Assembly (NCBI GenBank): GCA_019244295.1
Contig: JAFASX010000131.1
Span: 1-36,505, forward strand
Source of the DNA: Pseudonocardia sp.
GTDB taxonomy: Bacteria; Actinomycetota; Actinomycetes; Mycobacteriales; Pseudonocardiaceae
Reading direction: 5' to 3'
Length of the DNA: 36,505 nt
The notes under the pieces are model-generated. The model saw nothing but the letters and a program-made list of their open reading frames with translations, had not been told where the DNA came from and ran no database searches. The position numbers and the translations under genes are program-made. Each line of letters opens with the position of its first letter. Within the stretch, counting starts at the first letter, position 1. Below, piece after piece: positions 16,652 to 24,720 of the stretch.

Positions 16652-19381
16652 ATGAGGTGCGGTGAGAGCGACCTTGGATGGCCGTTGGTGGGTCGAGCGG
16701 AGGAGTTGGCGTTTGTCGACCGTGCGATGGCCGACGGCCGAGTTCGCGGCGTCGTGCTGGCCGGTGCCGCGGGGGTGGGCAAGACTAGGTTGGCCCGGGA
16801 GGTGTTGCGGAGCGCGGCGGGGCGTGGTGCGGCCACATGCTGGGTAGCGGCCACGGATGCGGCGGCGACGTTGCCGTTGGGCGCGTTCGCTCCGCTGCTG
16901 CCGACGTTGGGCGGGATCGATCGGGTCGATCTGCTGGGCCGGGTGAGCGAGCAACTTGTCACTCGGGCGGGCGGGCGGCGACTCGTGCTCGGTGTGGATG
17001 ACGCTCACCTGCTCGATCAGACCTCGACCGCCTTGGTCTGTCAGCTCGTCATGACCGAATCGGCGTTCGTCGTGCTGACGGTGTGCCGCAGAGCCCGGGT
17101 CGCTGAGTCGATCACCATGTTGTGGAAGGATGAGCTGGCTGAGCGGCTTGAGCTGGCCGCGTTGTCCCGGCCCGACACGCGGGAGCTCCTCAGCGCCGCG
17201 CTGGGTGGGCAGGTGGACGGGGCGACCTGGCATCAGCTATTCGACCTGACGTTGGGCAATGCGTTATTTCTGCGAGAGCTCGTCCGTGGTGGGCTCGCCA
17301 CCGGCGCCCTGCGTGCCATCGGTGGCGTGTGGCGCTGGGACGGGCCGATGGGTGCGCCGCCGCGTCTGATCGAGTTGGTGACCGCCCGCATCGGTCATCT
17401 CACAGCCCGGCAGCGGGCACCGCTGGAGTTGGTGGCCTTCGGCGAGCCCCTCCCGGCCGGCGTGTTGCAACGGGCGGGTGTCCCCGGCGGCGAGTTGGAG
17501 GAGTTGGAGCGCGCGGGTTTGCTCACCAGCGAGACGATCGGGCACCGAGTCCAGGTCCGTTTGGCACATCCGCTTTTTGGCGAGGTGCTTCGTTCGGCGG
17601 CCCCCGCTTTGTGGGCAAGGACGGCCAACCGGGAACTGGCGGAAGCGTTCGAATTCGTGGAGGGACGAAGGGCTGGAGGTTGCGCGCGCCTGGCCGCGTG
17701 GCGGCTCGCGGCCGGGGTCCGATGCGACCCTGCGCTGTTAGTTGAGGCGGGACACGAAGCAGTGGCGAGGCTTGATCCCACTTTCGCTCTTCACCTGGCG
17801 CGCGCGGCAATCGAGGCCGGCGCCGGGCACGAGGCTCACTACCTGCTGGCCACATCCTTAGCGCGGTGCGGCCACTGTCGGGAGGCCGAGGCAGCGTTTA
17901 GTGAAGGGGAGAACTCCGCCTTGAGCGACGCCGAGCGGGCCAGTGTGGCTACCGAACGGGCGCATAATCTGCGCTGGGGCCTGGACCGTCCGGGCGAGGC
18001 GGAGGCGGTGCTGTGCCAGGCAGAAAGAGTAGTCGCTGAGCCTGCATGGCGCGCCGAACTGGCCACGGCCCGCGCCGGGTTTCGCGTCTACGACGGCCAC
18101 TGCGCCGAGGCTCTGCGGCTGACCTCAACAGTTCTCCAACCGGTGACCACCCGTACGACCACGAGACTGCGGGCGGTGAGCATCGCCGGCCAAGCACTCG
18201 GCCTCACGGGCCGGTTGGATCAGGCCATCGCCGCAACCCGGCGCGGCTTAGAAGACCAACACCGCGCGGACGGTGAGGCGGACCCGCTGCTGCGTCTACA
18301 GCTGGAGATGGGCCTGGTCGCGGCATATGTGTGGTCGGGTCGTCTCCTGGAAGCGCAACGGCTCGCGCAGGACGGGTATGACCGAGGCCTCGCGCGGCGC
18401 TCGTCACTGGAGACTGTCGCGTTCGGTGGCTGGCTCGCGGCCGCGGCCCGAGCCCGCGGACAGCTTCACGCCGCCAGCCAGGTCATCCGGGAGGCCGTGG
18501 AGCGGGGCCGCTCGAGCGAAGTGAGTTCTCACCGGCAGTTTCTCCATCGGTTGCTGGCGGATATGGCGCTGTGCGCCGCGCTCACCGGTGAGGTTGGAGT
18601 CGCGGAGACGGCGCTCGCGCAGGCCACGTCCCTGCCCGGGTCGCCGAGCTGCGTGTCGCGGATGTGGTGTGGGCTGGCACAGCTGTGGGTGACCGCGGCG
18701 CGGGGGGAGCGATCGACGGCGGTGCAGCTCGCCCTGGGGGTGGCCGACGAGGCCGCCCGCCACGATCTGGCCACCTTCGAACTGATCGCCCTGCACGACA
18801 TCGTCCGCCTCGGCGAGCCCGCTGATGTGGTGGCCCGCCTGCGGCGGGTGGGCTCTGGTGTGGAAGGTCCTTTGGCGCGGGCATTCACCGCCCACGCGAC
18901 CGCGGCCGCGGCCGGCGACGGTGCTGGGTTGAGCAGGGCGGTGGACCAGTTCAGCGCTCTCGGGGCTCAGTTGCTCGCGGCGGAGGCCGCCGCGCGCGCT
19001 GCGGCGGCGTTCCGCGCGGCCGGGTCGTGTGCTCAAGCGCTGGCCGAGGCGGCCCGGGCGCGGACGCTCGCCGGATCCTGTGAGGGCGCGCGTACCCCGG
19101 CGCTGAATGAGCTCGAGGGGCCCCCCGGCCTGACCCGACGCGAACGCGAGATCGCCGAGTTGGCCGCCTGCGGGCTGTCCAGCAAGAACATCGCGCAACG
19201 GCTCGTCGTGTCGGTCCGCACCGTGGACAACACGCTGCACGAGGTCTACGGCAAGCTCGGGATCAACCGTCGAGCCGAACTGGTCCCGCTGTTCGGTGCG
19301 CACCGCTCCGGGGCGCCCAGCGGAGACGACCGGCCCCGAGGGCGAGTAATCGGGATGAGCCGGGCCGGTGAAAGTAAGTAG
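16652..19381 (+). CDS. large ATP-binding LuxR-family transcriptional regulator (LAL)
   Basis: A 909-residue regulator of the MalT/LAL type. An N-terminal AAA-like ATPase follows PLVGRAEELAFVDRAM: Walker A GAAGVGKTR near residue 38 and Walker B RRLVLGVDDAHLLD near 115. A long helical (TPR-like) region rich in Ala and Leu fills residues 250-800. The C-terminus holds a LuxR helix-turn-helix (LTRREREIAELAACGLSSKNIAQRL..., about 826-880). ATG 16652 is chosen because the LAL family starts just before 'LVGR'; GTG 16595 is possible but its extra 19 residues look unlike the family. Such regulators often govern secondary metabolism or carbon use and bind an unknown ligand. The two genes downstream may belong to its circuit. 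Confidence 0.9.
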   Translation: MRCGESDLGWPLVGRAEELAFVDRAMADGRVRGVVLAGAAGVGKTRLAREVLRSAAGRGAATCWVAATDAAATLPLGAFAPLLPTLGGIDRVDLLGRVSEQLVTRAGGRRLVLGVDDAHLLDQTSTALVCQLVMTESAFVVLTVCRRARVAESITMLWKDELAERLELAALSRPDTRELLSAALGGQVDGATWHQLFDLTLGNALFLRELVRGGLATGALRAIGGVWRWDGPMGAPPRLIELVTARIGHLTARQRAPLELVAFGEPLPAGVLQRAGVPGGELEELERAGLLTSETIGHRVQVRLAHPLFGEVLRSAAPALWARTANRELAEAFEFVEGRRAGGCARLAAWRLAAGVRCDPALLVEAGHEAVARLDPTFALHLARAAIEAGAGHEAHYLLATSLARCGHCREAEAAFSEGENSALSDAERASVATERAHNLRWGLDRPGEAEAVLCQAERVVAEPAWRAELATARAGFRVYDGHCAEALRLTSTVLQPVTTRTTTRLRAVSIAGQALGLTGRLDQAIAATRRGLEDQHRADGEADPLLRLQLEMGLVAAYVWSGRLLEAQRLAQDGYDRGLARRSSLETVAFGGWLAAAARARGQLHAASQVIREAVERGRSSEVSSHRQFLHRLLADMALCAALTGEVGVAETALAQATSLPGSPSCVSRMWCGLAQLWVTAARGERSTAVQLALGVADEAARHDLATFELIALHDIVRLGEPADVVARLRRVGSGVEGPLARAFTAHATAAAAGDGAGLSRAVDQFSALGAQLLAAEAAARAAAAFRAAGSCAQALAEAARARTLAGSCEGARTPALNELEGPPGLTRREREIAELAACGLSSKNIAQRLVVSVRTVDNTLHEVYGKLGINRRAELVPLFGAHRSGAPSGDDRPRGRVIGMSRAGESK

Positions 19382-19414
19382 CCGACTACTCCCGACATCC
19401 GGCTCGGTTGCGCA

Positions 19415-19420
19415 TAGCGT
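19415..19420 (+). promoter_or_regulatory. -10 box TAGCGT of a leaderless transcript
   Basis: TAGCGT, six bases, then ATG 19427. The spacing equals that of the other leaderless starts in this window, and no ribosome site precedes the ATG. Confidence 0.5.
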
Positions 19421-19426
19421 CACCGC

Positions 19427-19609
19427 ATGGACCGCGAGGCCGCCCTCAACGAGCTGCCCGAGGTTCACGCGATCGCCCTACGGCTGCGTGATGGCGGATA
19501 CAACAACGCCGCGATTGCCGCGGCGCTCGGCATCGAGCTCGAGGCGGTCCAACCGCTGTTCCGAGTTGCCGAGGCCAAACTCGCAAGGCTGTTGGAGGCT
19601 GATATCTGA
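19427..19609 (+). CDS. 60-residue helix-turn-helix protein (sigma region 4/LuxR-like)
   Basis: The whole protein is one small HTH domain: ALNELPEVHAIALRLRDGGY, then NNAAIAAALGIELEAVQPLF and RVAEAKLARLLEADI. The pattern of an activation helix, a turn at Gly-Ile-Glu and a recognition helix, followed by a leucine-containing tail, is that of sigma-70 region 4 or LuxR domains. It has no other domain, so it may act as a dimer or as a modulator of a larger regulator. It is transcribed from its own leaderless start 45 bp after the LAL regulator, and the hydrolase gene follows 77 bp later. Confidence 0.65.
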   Translation: MDREAALNELPEVHAIALRLRDGGYNNAAIAAALGIELEAVQPLFRVAEAKLARLLEADI

Positions 19610-19686
19610 AGGGCCAGTAAGACACCAACAACGCAATTCCCGGGTGTGGTGTTCGAAATTCGTTGCGATTGGAGGCGTGGGGTCGA

Positions 19687-20973
19687 ATGGCCACCGAGTT
19701 GACGTGTCTGTTGACGGTGCATGGAATCGGGTTCCAACAGCCACCGGTCGGGGATCAGGCTGGGTACGCGGACCAATTCCACACGCTACTGGCCGCGCCC
19801 ACGGCGTTGGGATCAGCGCTAGGTAACGACCCGAACCGGCTAGCTGGTCCGGTATACGTGCAAAGCTGCTGGGACGGATCGAGGACGGCGGGCCTGGACC
19901 GGTTGGGCACCCGCACCGCGACCGGTGGAATTGACATCAGCCTCGCCCCACTGGTCGCCGCGCCCGCCGAGCAACAACCTCAGCCGCGCTACGCGCACGT
20001 CGCGCTGGTCTATTCCGATCTGGAAGACACCGGGCCCCGCCCTGGCTCGACGGTGGATACTCTGGCCCGCGCGACGGTATCGTTCGGCCGCTACGCCCAT
20101 CCGCTGGCCGGCGCCGGCATGATCGTGGGCGATCTCGCGGAATTGTTGCACCACCACCCGCGCCCAGCTGGCCGGTCTGATCGTTCGAGCCTGCGTGCCC
20201 GAACCGACGTGAACACCCGCGCCGCGACGGCCAGCCACCAGCCACACGATCTCCTCAGGCACACCCTGCTGGCGCACGGCCCCCAACCGATACGTGACGA
20301 CCTCGGGGTGCTCACCGCCCTGGAAAACGATGTGGCCAGCTACGTGTGCCGAAACGATCTGCGTCAGCGGCTCTACGGGTTCGTGGCCGAAGCCTTGTAT
20401 CGGCTCTCCCACCGCGACGACGTCGACGTTATCGTGCTCAATACTCATAGCCAGGGCACCGTCCTGGCCTTTGACGTGCTCAGCCGCAACGCCCCGAACA
20501 AAGTACGCGCGCTGGTCACTGCGGGCAGCCCCCTGCGCAAATACGTCGACCTGTTCGCCTGGGGCACTGACGCCGGCCAGATGGGCCAACTCGACCCCGG
20601 GTTCCGCTGGCTCAACGTCTACGACGAGCGCGACCCCGTCGCCGACCCCCTCGCGCCGCCGTCCACATGGCGGCTCGGCGAACCCATTCCGACCGGGGAA
20701 GACACCCTTTTTCACTTCGTCAAAGACCGACGCGATCTGGACGAAAAACACAACTGTCCAACCCGCGACCACGTCGTCGACAATCTCACTTACAGCCTGG
20801 GCGGCGGCCTACGTGCCCATAACTACTGGGACAACGACAAACAGTTCATCCCACTCTTGAGCGGCTTAATGCAGTCCGTTACCCCCGTGCCCCCAGATCA
20901 GGGTGCGGCCCGACAGGAGCTCCTCGCCCAGGCGAGCGAACGTCACAGCTCGGGAAGCCAATGGCGACCCTAA
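19687..20973 (+). CDS. alpha/beta-hydrolase-like protein with HSQG motif
   Basis: The 428-residue product starts MATELTCLLTVHGIGFQQ; the HGIG sequence resembles the oxyanion region of lipase-like alpha/beta hydrolases. A nucleophile elbow follows as DVIVLNTHSQGTVLAFDVL near residue 253 (HSQG in place of the usual GHSQG), then LVTAGSPLRKYVDLF, and WLNVYDERDPVADPL as the likely acid region. Candidate final histidines occur in DHVVDNL and AHNYWDN. No signal peptide is seen, so it is cytoplasmic or exported by another route. Start ATG 19687 follows GGAGG at 19670-19674; TTG 19663 is the next alternative. Enzyme activity is inferred only from these motifs and the substrate is unknown. Confidence 0.7.
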   Translation: MATELTCLLTVHGIGFQQPPVGDQAGYADQFHTLLAAPTALGSALGNDPNRLAGPVYVQSCWDGSRTAGLDRLGTRTATGGIDISLAPLVAAPAEQQPQPRYAHVALVYSDLEDTGPRPGSTVDTLARATVSFGRYAHPLAGAGMIVGDLAELLHHHPRPAGRSDRSSLRARTDVNTRAATASHQPHDLLRHTLLAHGPQPIRDDLGVLTALENDVASYVCRNDLRQRLYGFVAEALYRLSHRDDVDVIVLNTHSQGTVLAFDVLSRNAPNKVRALVTAGSPLRKYVDLFAWGTDAGQMGQLDPGFRWLNVYDERDPVADPLAPPSTWRLGEPIPTGEDTLFHFVKDRRDLDEKHNCPTRDHVVDNLTYSLGGGLRAHNYWDNDKQFIPLLSGLMQSVTPVPPDQGAARQELLAQASERHSSGSQWRP

Positions 20974-21235
20974 AGAGATCATTGTAAGCGATACGAATAG
21001 AAGGGATTATGTCAATCCACAATCGACCCCACTCTCGACTCCGGAACCGGTGCCGCCACAGCCGGTACTCTTACCGGTTCCCCACTGCAATCTCCGGTGG
21101 TCGGTCGAGACGGCCGGCCGCGAACGCGGTCTCACCCGAAGGTCGCGGGGGCCGTGGCCGCAAGCGCGCTCAGCACGCGCCAGCACGCTGTACTCGCTGA
21201 TGCCACATGAAGGAATACACAATTGGAGGTTTAGC
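20974..21235. other. intergenic region
   Basis: No gene supported. The right end carries the ribosome site GGAGG (21224-21228) of the lectin-like gene. No hairpin with a T-run was seen. Confidence 0.4.
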
Positions 21236-21415
21236 ATGTCCGACCAACCCACCACGATCATCCCAAAGGAAGGGGTCGTCGGGTCTTCCCCGGGCGTTGC
21301 CGTTGCGTCGAATGCGAATTAGTACGTGTTCTGGAAGGGTACGGACAATAACCTGTGGGAGGCATTCTGGGACGGCAGCAAGTGGAACGGCCCGCTCAGG
21401 GTTACTACCAGTTGA
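21236..21415 (+). pseudogene. lectin-like (PLL/DUF346-type) protein with internal TAG
   Basis: ATG 21236 has an excellent ribosome site (GGAGG, 7 bases before). The frame reads MSDQPTTIIPKEGVVGSS..., is stopped by TAG at 21320, then continues in the same frame YVFWKGTDNNLWEAFWDG, SKWNGPLRVTTS to TGA 21413. The FWKGTDNNLWEAFWDGSKWNGP stretch is one blade-like repeat of fucose-binding PLL-type lectins, which normally have many such repeats. Only one repeat is left, so the gene is both truncated and interrupted, unless it is a one-repeat peptide whose TAG is suppressed. Confidence 0.55.
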
Positions 21416-21603
21416 TTTCTGGGTCAGTATAACTCTGCGTCTTGCCCCCTCAATGATGAGGCGCGACGATGCAGGGTAACCCACGCCGTGCTAGACATGT
21501 GCCACCCGTTCAGGGAGTAGCTCGGCCGGCGGCGGTTCTCGGTCGGATGGCCGCCGGTTGGGCGAGGTCGCAGACGATGAAACGGGTCGCGGAGCGGAGC
21601 GTG

Positions 21604-21939
21604 TTAGAACACGAAGGCGTCCGCCCTGACCGGTGCCTCGACCTTGATCATGTCCTGCTCGTAGCTGGCTCGGTGCCGTTTGAGGAGCTTCGCGGTCATT
21701 TTGTCCAGGGCGATGGTGCGTTCTTGGTGCGTTTTGGTGTCTTTCTCGCGTCCACCTCGGCCGGTCAACTCGATCCAGTTCCGATTGATCAGCAAGGTGC
21801 GTGCCTTGAGATCGATGCTCGACCAGCGCAGGGCGACTACTTCGCCTCGCCGCATGCCGGTCACAAAGACCAGCCAGACGAACATGCCCCACTCCTCGCT
21901 GACCTCACCGGCGGCGGCGACGATCCGGGCCGCGTCTGA
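21604..21939 (-). pseudogene. tyrosine-recombinase (phage integrase) internal fragment
   Basis: The minus-strand frame reads ARIVAAAGEVSEEWGMFVWL, then VFVTGMRRGEVVALRWSSID, the box I region with catalytic Arg, followed by LLINRNWIEL and KDTKTHQERTIALDKM, the beta-hairpin region with the catalytic Lys. TAA bounds the upstream end (21940-21942) and TAA follows DAFVF downstream, so the N-terminal arm-binding part and the HxxR...Tyr end are missing. The sequence differs from the intact integrase at 25060, so this records another, older integration event. Confidence 0.7.
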
Positions 21940-21945
21940 TTAAGC

Positions 21946-21987
21946 GGGCACTCCGCTGCGCTAAGCGATCTACTCAGCGGAGTGCCC
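21946..21987. repeat. perfect 13-bp inverted repeat
   Basis: GGGCACTCCGCTG and CAGCGGAGTGCCC, separated by 16 bases, form a strong hairpin right beside the integrase fragment. There is no T-run. It may be a recombination site, the end of a lost element, or a terminator-like structure. Confidence 0.75.
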
Positions 21988-22036
21988 AGCACGCTGACCA
22001 GCGGAAACGGTCCGCGACCTGGGGTTAAGCGCGGGT

Positions 22037-22285
22037 ATGACACCCTCACCCAAAGTGGGGCTGACCGCGTCATTCCCGGGTCGGCGGCCACCGCGCAAGA
22101 TCGCTAAGGAGACCTCGATAGCTGGTGGATTACCAGACGGGCTTTCACGGCGCCAGTTCCTCGAAGACGTCCTGGACGCGATGGGTGACGTTGAGGCGAT
22201 CGATCTCGGCGACGGGACCGAGATACACAGAACCCAGCTGTGGCGGGAATTAGCGAAAGAGCTGGACCGCCCAGCGGACGATTAG
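22037..22285 (+). CDS. hypothetical protein, 82 residues
   Basis: ATG 22037 opens a small frame whose second half (LSRRQFLEDVLDAMGDVEAI, then GTEIHRTQLWRELAKELDRP) is a plausible pair of helices with an acidic surface. The first half is basic and Pro-rich. I see only a weak ribosome site and no family resemblance. It could be an element-borne accessory protein or a chance ORF. Confidence 0.35.
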   Translation: MTPSPKVGLTASFPGRRPPRKIAKETSIAGGLPDGLSRRQFLEDVLDAMGDVEAIDLGDGTEIHRTQLWRELAKELDRPADD

Positions 22286-22423
22286 CGGATCGTGGAGGCC
22301 ATTGTGTCGAAGAATCTTAGGTGTAGGCATTTAAACCCGGGACAACTGACGTTTCCGCGCAACAGGACAACACTTCAGAATTTCGATTTCTGACGTATTG
22401 AGCTCGTGGGTCCGCGTGTCAAA
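22286..22423. other. intergenic, AT-richer stretch
   Basis: About 140 bases between converging genes, noticeably richer in A and T than the surroundings (CATTTAAACC; GAATTTCGATTTCTGACG). I see no gene or hairpin. Confidence 0.4.
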
Positions 22424-22819
22424 CTAACAAGGTAACAAGGTAAGGACGCCTGCGTCTCCGCTGTCGAGCTCGAACTGGCGGTTCGAGTAGTTGGCCGGGA
22501 GATGCGCGTTGATATGGACACTTACGGACCCTGGAACTGCGGCCGACAGCTGCGCTCGTGGAACATGCCAACGTGCCCGCTCCAGGGCTGAAGTACGGAC
22601 GAACTCCGACACACTCGCTGCCTCCCGAGCCGCAGCGATCCGAATCTCCTCTGCCTCGTCGGGCGACAACCTGACCGAGATCATGGTTCGCCGAAGGGGT
22701 TTCGCTGGCTGCTCGTCCGGAGCAGGCACCTCTTCCCACTCGTCACTGTCCGGGTGCGCCTCGTAGTAGGTCTGCTCGTCGCGGACCTGTTCGTAGATCG
22801 TCTTATCGTGATCCTGCAT
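22424..22819 (-). CDS. antitoxin with ribbon-helix-helix domain (BrnA-like)
   Basis: The 131-residue protein has an acidic N-terminus (EQVRDEQTYYEAHPDSDEWE) and a central ribbon-helix-helix core (RTMISVRLSPDEAEEIRIAA, then REAASVSEFVRTSALERA), the DNA-binding fold of type II antitoxins. The C-terminal tail (HINAHLPANYSNRQFELDSG) is less typical and might reflect a frameshift near the end. It starts 12 bp downstream of the toxin frame, with its own GGAGG, so the order is toxin-antitoxin as in BrnTA systems. Such antitoxins repress their own promoter, probably through the palindrome at 23165-23180. Confidence 0.7.
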   Translation of the reverse strand: MQDHDKTIYEQVRDEQTYYEAHPDSDEWEEVPAPDEQPAKPLRRTMISVRLSPDEAEEIRIAAAREAASVSEFVRTSALERARWHVPRAQLSAAVPGSVSVHINAHLPANYSNRQFELDSGDAGVLTLLPC

Positions 22820-22831
22820 CCCCGAGACCTC

Positions 22832-23143
22832 CTACAAGTTGTACTTGACTTGGTCAGCCTCCGAAGCGGTCCACGCCGTAACTGGGATGAGCTGGTCCCG
22901 CTCCTCATCCCAGAGCATTTTGGCGTCAATCGCACGTCCGCCGTTCGTCCTGCCGAGCATCCTCCAGTTGGCACGGCGATTGTTCTTGTTCCTCAGTCAC
23001 CTTGGCCGATTCATGAAGACCTGGTCGAGTTCGAGTGGAGTCACGCCCTTGCGAGCCAGGTGAGCCTCGGTCCCCTCGAATCCCGTGGACTCATCCTCAG
23101 GCAAGAGCGTCAGCCCAGGCGCGGTTGAAGGATGCCGAGCCAC
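22832..23143 (-). pseudogene. type II toxin (BrnT-like), interrupted by TGA
   Basis: GTG 23143 follows AGGAGA. The frame reads ...ESTGFEGTEAHLARKGVTPL, ELDQVFMNRPR, then TGA at 22997-22999, and continues in the same frame LRNKNNRRANWRMLGRTNGG, RAIDAKMLWDEERDQLIPVT, AWTASEADQVKYNL to TAG 22832. The first part matches the 'HxxxHGVTPEEVEEVF' start and the second the 'R...YxxxGRTxxGR' core and final 'xTAWxASxxE' of BrnT-type RNase toxins. The stop falls where a Trp codon (TGG) would be natural, so one G-to-A change silenced the toxin. The antitoxin remains intact. The reading starts at GTG 23143 rather than ATG 23209 because of the ribosome site. Confidence 0.6.
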
Positions 23144-23161
23144 CACCTTCTCCTGACCAGT

Positions 23162-23232
23162 GTATGACCACGTGTGGTCAAGCGCTATGCTTTGTATGAC
23201 ATCTTGCAAGCATCGTACGAGCAGCGTATGAC
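23162..23232. promoter_or_regulatory. three GTATGAC repeats at exact 32-bp spacing
   Basis: GTATGAC occurs at 23162-23168, 23194-23200 and 23226-23232, each 32 bases from the last, about three helical turns. They fill the divergent promoter between the toxin-antitoxin pair (leftward) and the DUF6941 gene (rightward). Equal phasing puts all copies on one face of the helix, as for cooperative regulator binding. Confidence 0.55.
23165..23180. promoter_or_regulatory. palindrome TGACCA-CGTG-TGGTCA
   Basis: A 16-bp dyad with perfect 6-bp arms lies 22 bases upstream of the toxin start and overlaps the first GTATGAC repeat. It fits an autoregulatory operator for the toxin-antitoxin complex. Confidence 0.5.
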
Positions 23233-23255
23233 GAGTCGACAGCAGGGAGGTCTCA

Positions 23256-23726
23256 GTGGACGTCGACGCGTTGCTGGCTGACTACGCACAGGTACACGCC
23301 GGCAAGCTCTACGTCACAGGGGCGGGGATCAACCTGCTCACGCCCCCTGTCCCCGGGCCACCGTACGTTGTCCACTTCGCACTCGCGTTGACTGTGACTA
23401 TCCCCTGGCAGTCGACAAACCAGCCGCACAGCCTGAAGGTCTCCTTGGTCGACACGGACGGCGAGCGGGTCCAACTCGCTGAGCCGACCGGCGACACGCC
23501 CCCTGACGATCGCGGCAAAATCCTGGCTCAGTTCAACGCCGGCCGTAGTCCGATAATGCAGCCAGGTGAGGACACCGTATTGCCAATCGCCTTGCCATTC
23601 TTCGGGCTCGCCCTACCACACCCTGGCAGTTACAGGCTGATCATCGAGATGGACGATGTAGAGACGGCCGGCAAGACCTTCCGTGTCTTGGACCCTGAGG
23701 CACTGCACAGCTTCGCACGCCGCTAG
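23256..23726 (+). CDS. DUF6941-family protein
   Basis: GTG 23256 follows GGGAGG. The 156-residue product reads ADYAQVHAGKLYVTGAGINL, then FALALTVTIPWQSTNQPHSL, LVDTDGERVQLAEPTGD and a final GSYRLIIEMDDVETAGKTFRV. This is the layout of DUF6941, a bacterial beta-sandwich family of unknown function. There is no signal peptide, so it is cytoplasmic. It is divergent from the toxin-antitoxin pair and shares its promoter region, so the two may be co-regulated. Function is unknown; its phage or element context is an inference from the neighbours. Confidence 0.75.
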   Translation: MDVDALLADYAQVHAGKLYVTGAGINLLTPPVPGPPYVVHFALALTVTIPWQSTNQPHSLKVSLVDTDGERVQLAEPTGDTPPDDRGKILAQFNAGRSPIMQPGEDTVLPIALPFFGLALPHPGSYRLIIEMDDVETAGKTFRVLDPEALHSFARR

Positions 23727-23913
23727 ACCGCAGCGGGCCCACGATACCCAGGACGCCGAGCGTCATCCCGACGGTGACCGAGCGGCCGGTTCGGCGCAGC
23801 GCGTCGAGCATGGCCCCTGAACGGCAGGTTCCCACTACTTAGGTATTTTCTCGGTCACTCTACTGTCCAGCGTACTGTCCGAGTTGCTGGCCTGCCAGCC
23901 GGGTGAATGGGAC
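23727..23913. other. intergenic region
   Basis: No gene supported. A short minus-strand frame near 23745-23815 (MLDALRRTGRSVTVGMTLGV) reads like a single membrane helix but has no ribosome site and no continuation. Confidence 0.4.
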
Positions 23914-24219
23914 CTAGCTCAAGGCCGGCCGTTGCGCCGGAAGGTCACGGTCGCCAACCCACCGCGCCCGCCGACCGGTGGGAACAGGCGCGAGACAGAG
24001 GCGCCCGCCTGTGCTAGAAAAACCCAGCACAATTCTTTCGCGGAACCTCGACGCCGGGACACGAGCCAACGTGTCCTCGTAGATCGCGTGGACTCGCTGA
24101 TACGAGATTCCCAGCTCACGGGCAATTTCCCGGAACGGCACACGATCCGCCCGCCGCTCAACGATCAGCACCGCGCGTTCCGCCGCGTCGGCGGTTCGAC
24201 GTTGTCTCGGTCCCGGCAT
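23914..24219 (-). CDS. helix-turn-helix protein of the integrated element
   Basis: ATG 24219 has a textbook AGGAGGT ribosome site. The product begins PGPRQRRTADAAERAVLIVE, RRADRVPFREIARELGISYQ, RVHAIYEDTLARVPASRFRE: a clear HTH (VPFREIARELGIS) of the kind found in regulators of actinomycete integrative elements. After about residue 66 the sequence becomes Gly/Arg-rich (GFSSTGGRLCLAPVPTGRRA) and no longer looks like a protein family, so the 3' end may be frameshifted or truncated. A role in control of excision or replication is plausible from context, not shown. Confidence 0.6.
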   Translation of the reverse strand: MPGPRQRRTADAAERAVLIVERRADRVPFREIARELGISYQRVHAIYEDTLARVPASRFRERIVLGFSSTGGRLCLAPVPTGRRARWVGDRDLPAQRPALS

Positions 24220-24253
24220 CGTCAACACCTCCTAAGTCAGGATGACCGGTCGA

Positions 24254-24720
24254 TCAAACTAGTCGGGGTGCCGCGACTCGGTAGTGGGGTGTGAGTTCGG
24301 GGTCTCTGGCGTTCAGGCGGCGGGTGAGTACCGCGATCTCGCATAGCGGGTCATGGTCGGGGATCCATTGGAGTTGGCGTTGCGCGAGGTCGTCGGGGTG
24401 GGTGGGTTCGCCGAGGCGTTCGAGGTGGGTGCTGGTGGCGCGGAGTCGTGTGGCTGCTTGCTCGCGTGTGAGATCGGCCGCGAGCGCCGCGCGGAACTTG
24501 GACACCGCTTCCTCGGCCGCTTGGTGTGCCTCGGCGAGGGTGCTTTCGGCTATCCCATTGGCCTGGTCGTACTCGGCCTTCGCGGCTTTGTGCGCCTCAC
24601 GGGCCTGCTTTAGTTGTTGGAGTCGCGTCAGCTCTTTCTCCGCCTCGCCGAATTCGGCTTCGAGCTGGGCGCGTTCGCGCTCGGCTGCGGTTTCGGCTTC
24701 CAGACGCTCGCCCCACTCGG
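24254..24720 (-). pseudogene. coiled-coil protein, 5' truncated at a junction
   Basis: The minus-strand frame is open to 24856, but codon pattern and composition support coding from about 24720 leftwards: ERLEAETAAERERAQLEAEF, GEAEKELTRLQQLKQAREAH, later EEAVSKFRAALAADLTREQA and a C-terminus ...ELTPHYRVAAPRLV. Roughly 150 residues of nearly continuous Glu/Ala/Arg/Lys-rich coiled coil. No start codon with a ribosome site exists, and beyond 24720 the opposite strand takes over as coding, so the N-terminal part is gone. I recognise no family; rod-like proteins of this type occur in mobile elements. Confidence 0.5.

Noticed and set aside
18404..19468. 354-codon minus-strand frame opposite the LuxR regulator
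   Set aside because: Antisense of a well supported gene, low-complexity Arg/Gly/His-rich content.
22997..22999. TGA read as tryptophan or selenocysteine (also at 16063)
   Set aside because: Other broken genes carry TAG or frameshifts, and intact genes here end with TGA, so recoding is not supported; nonsense mutation is simpler.
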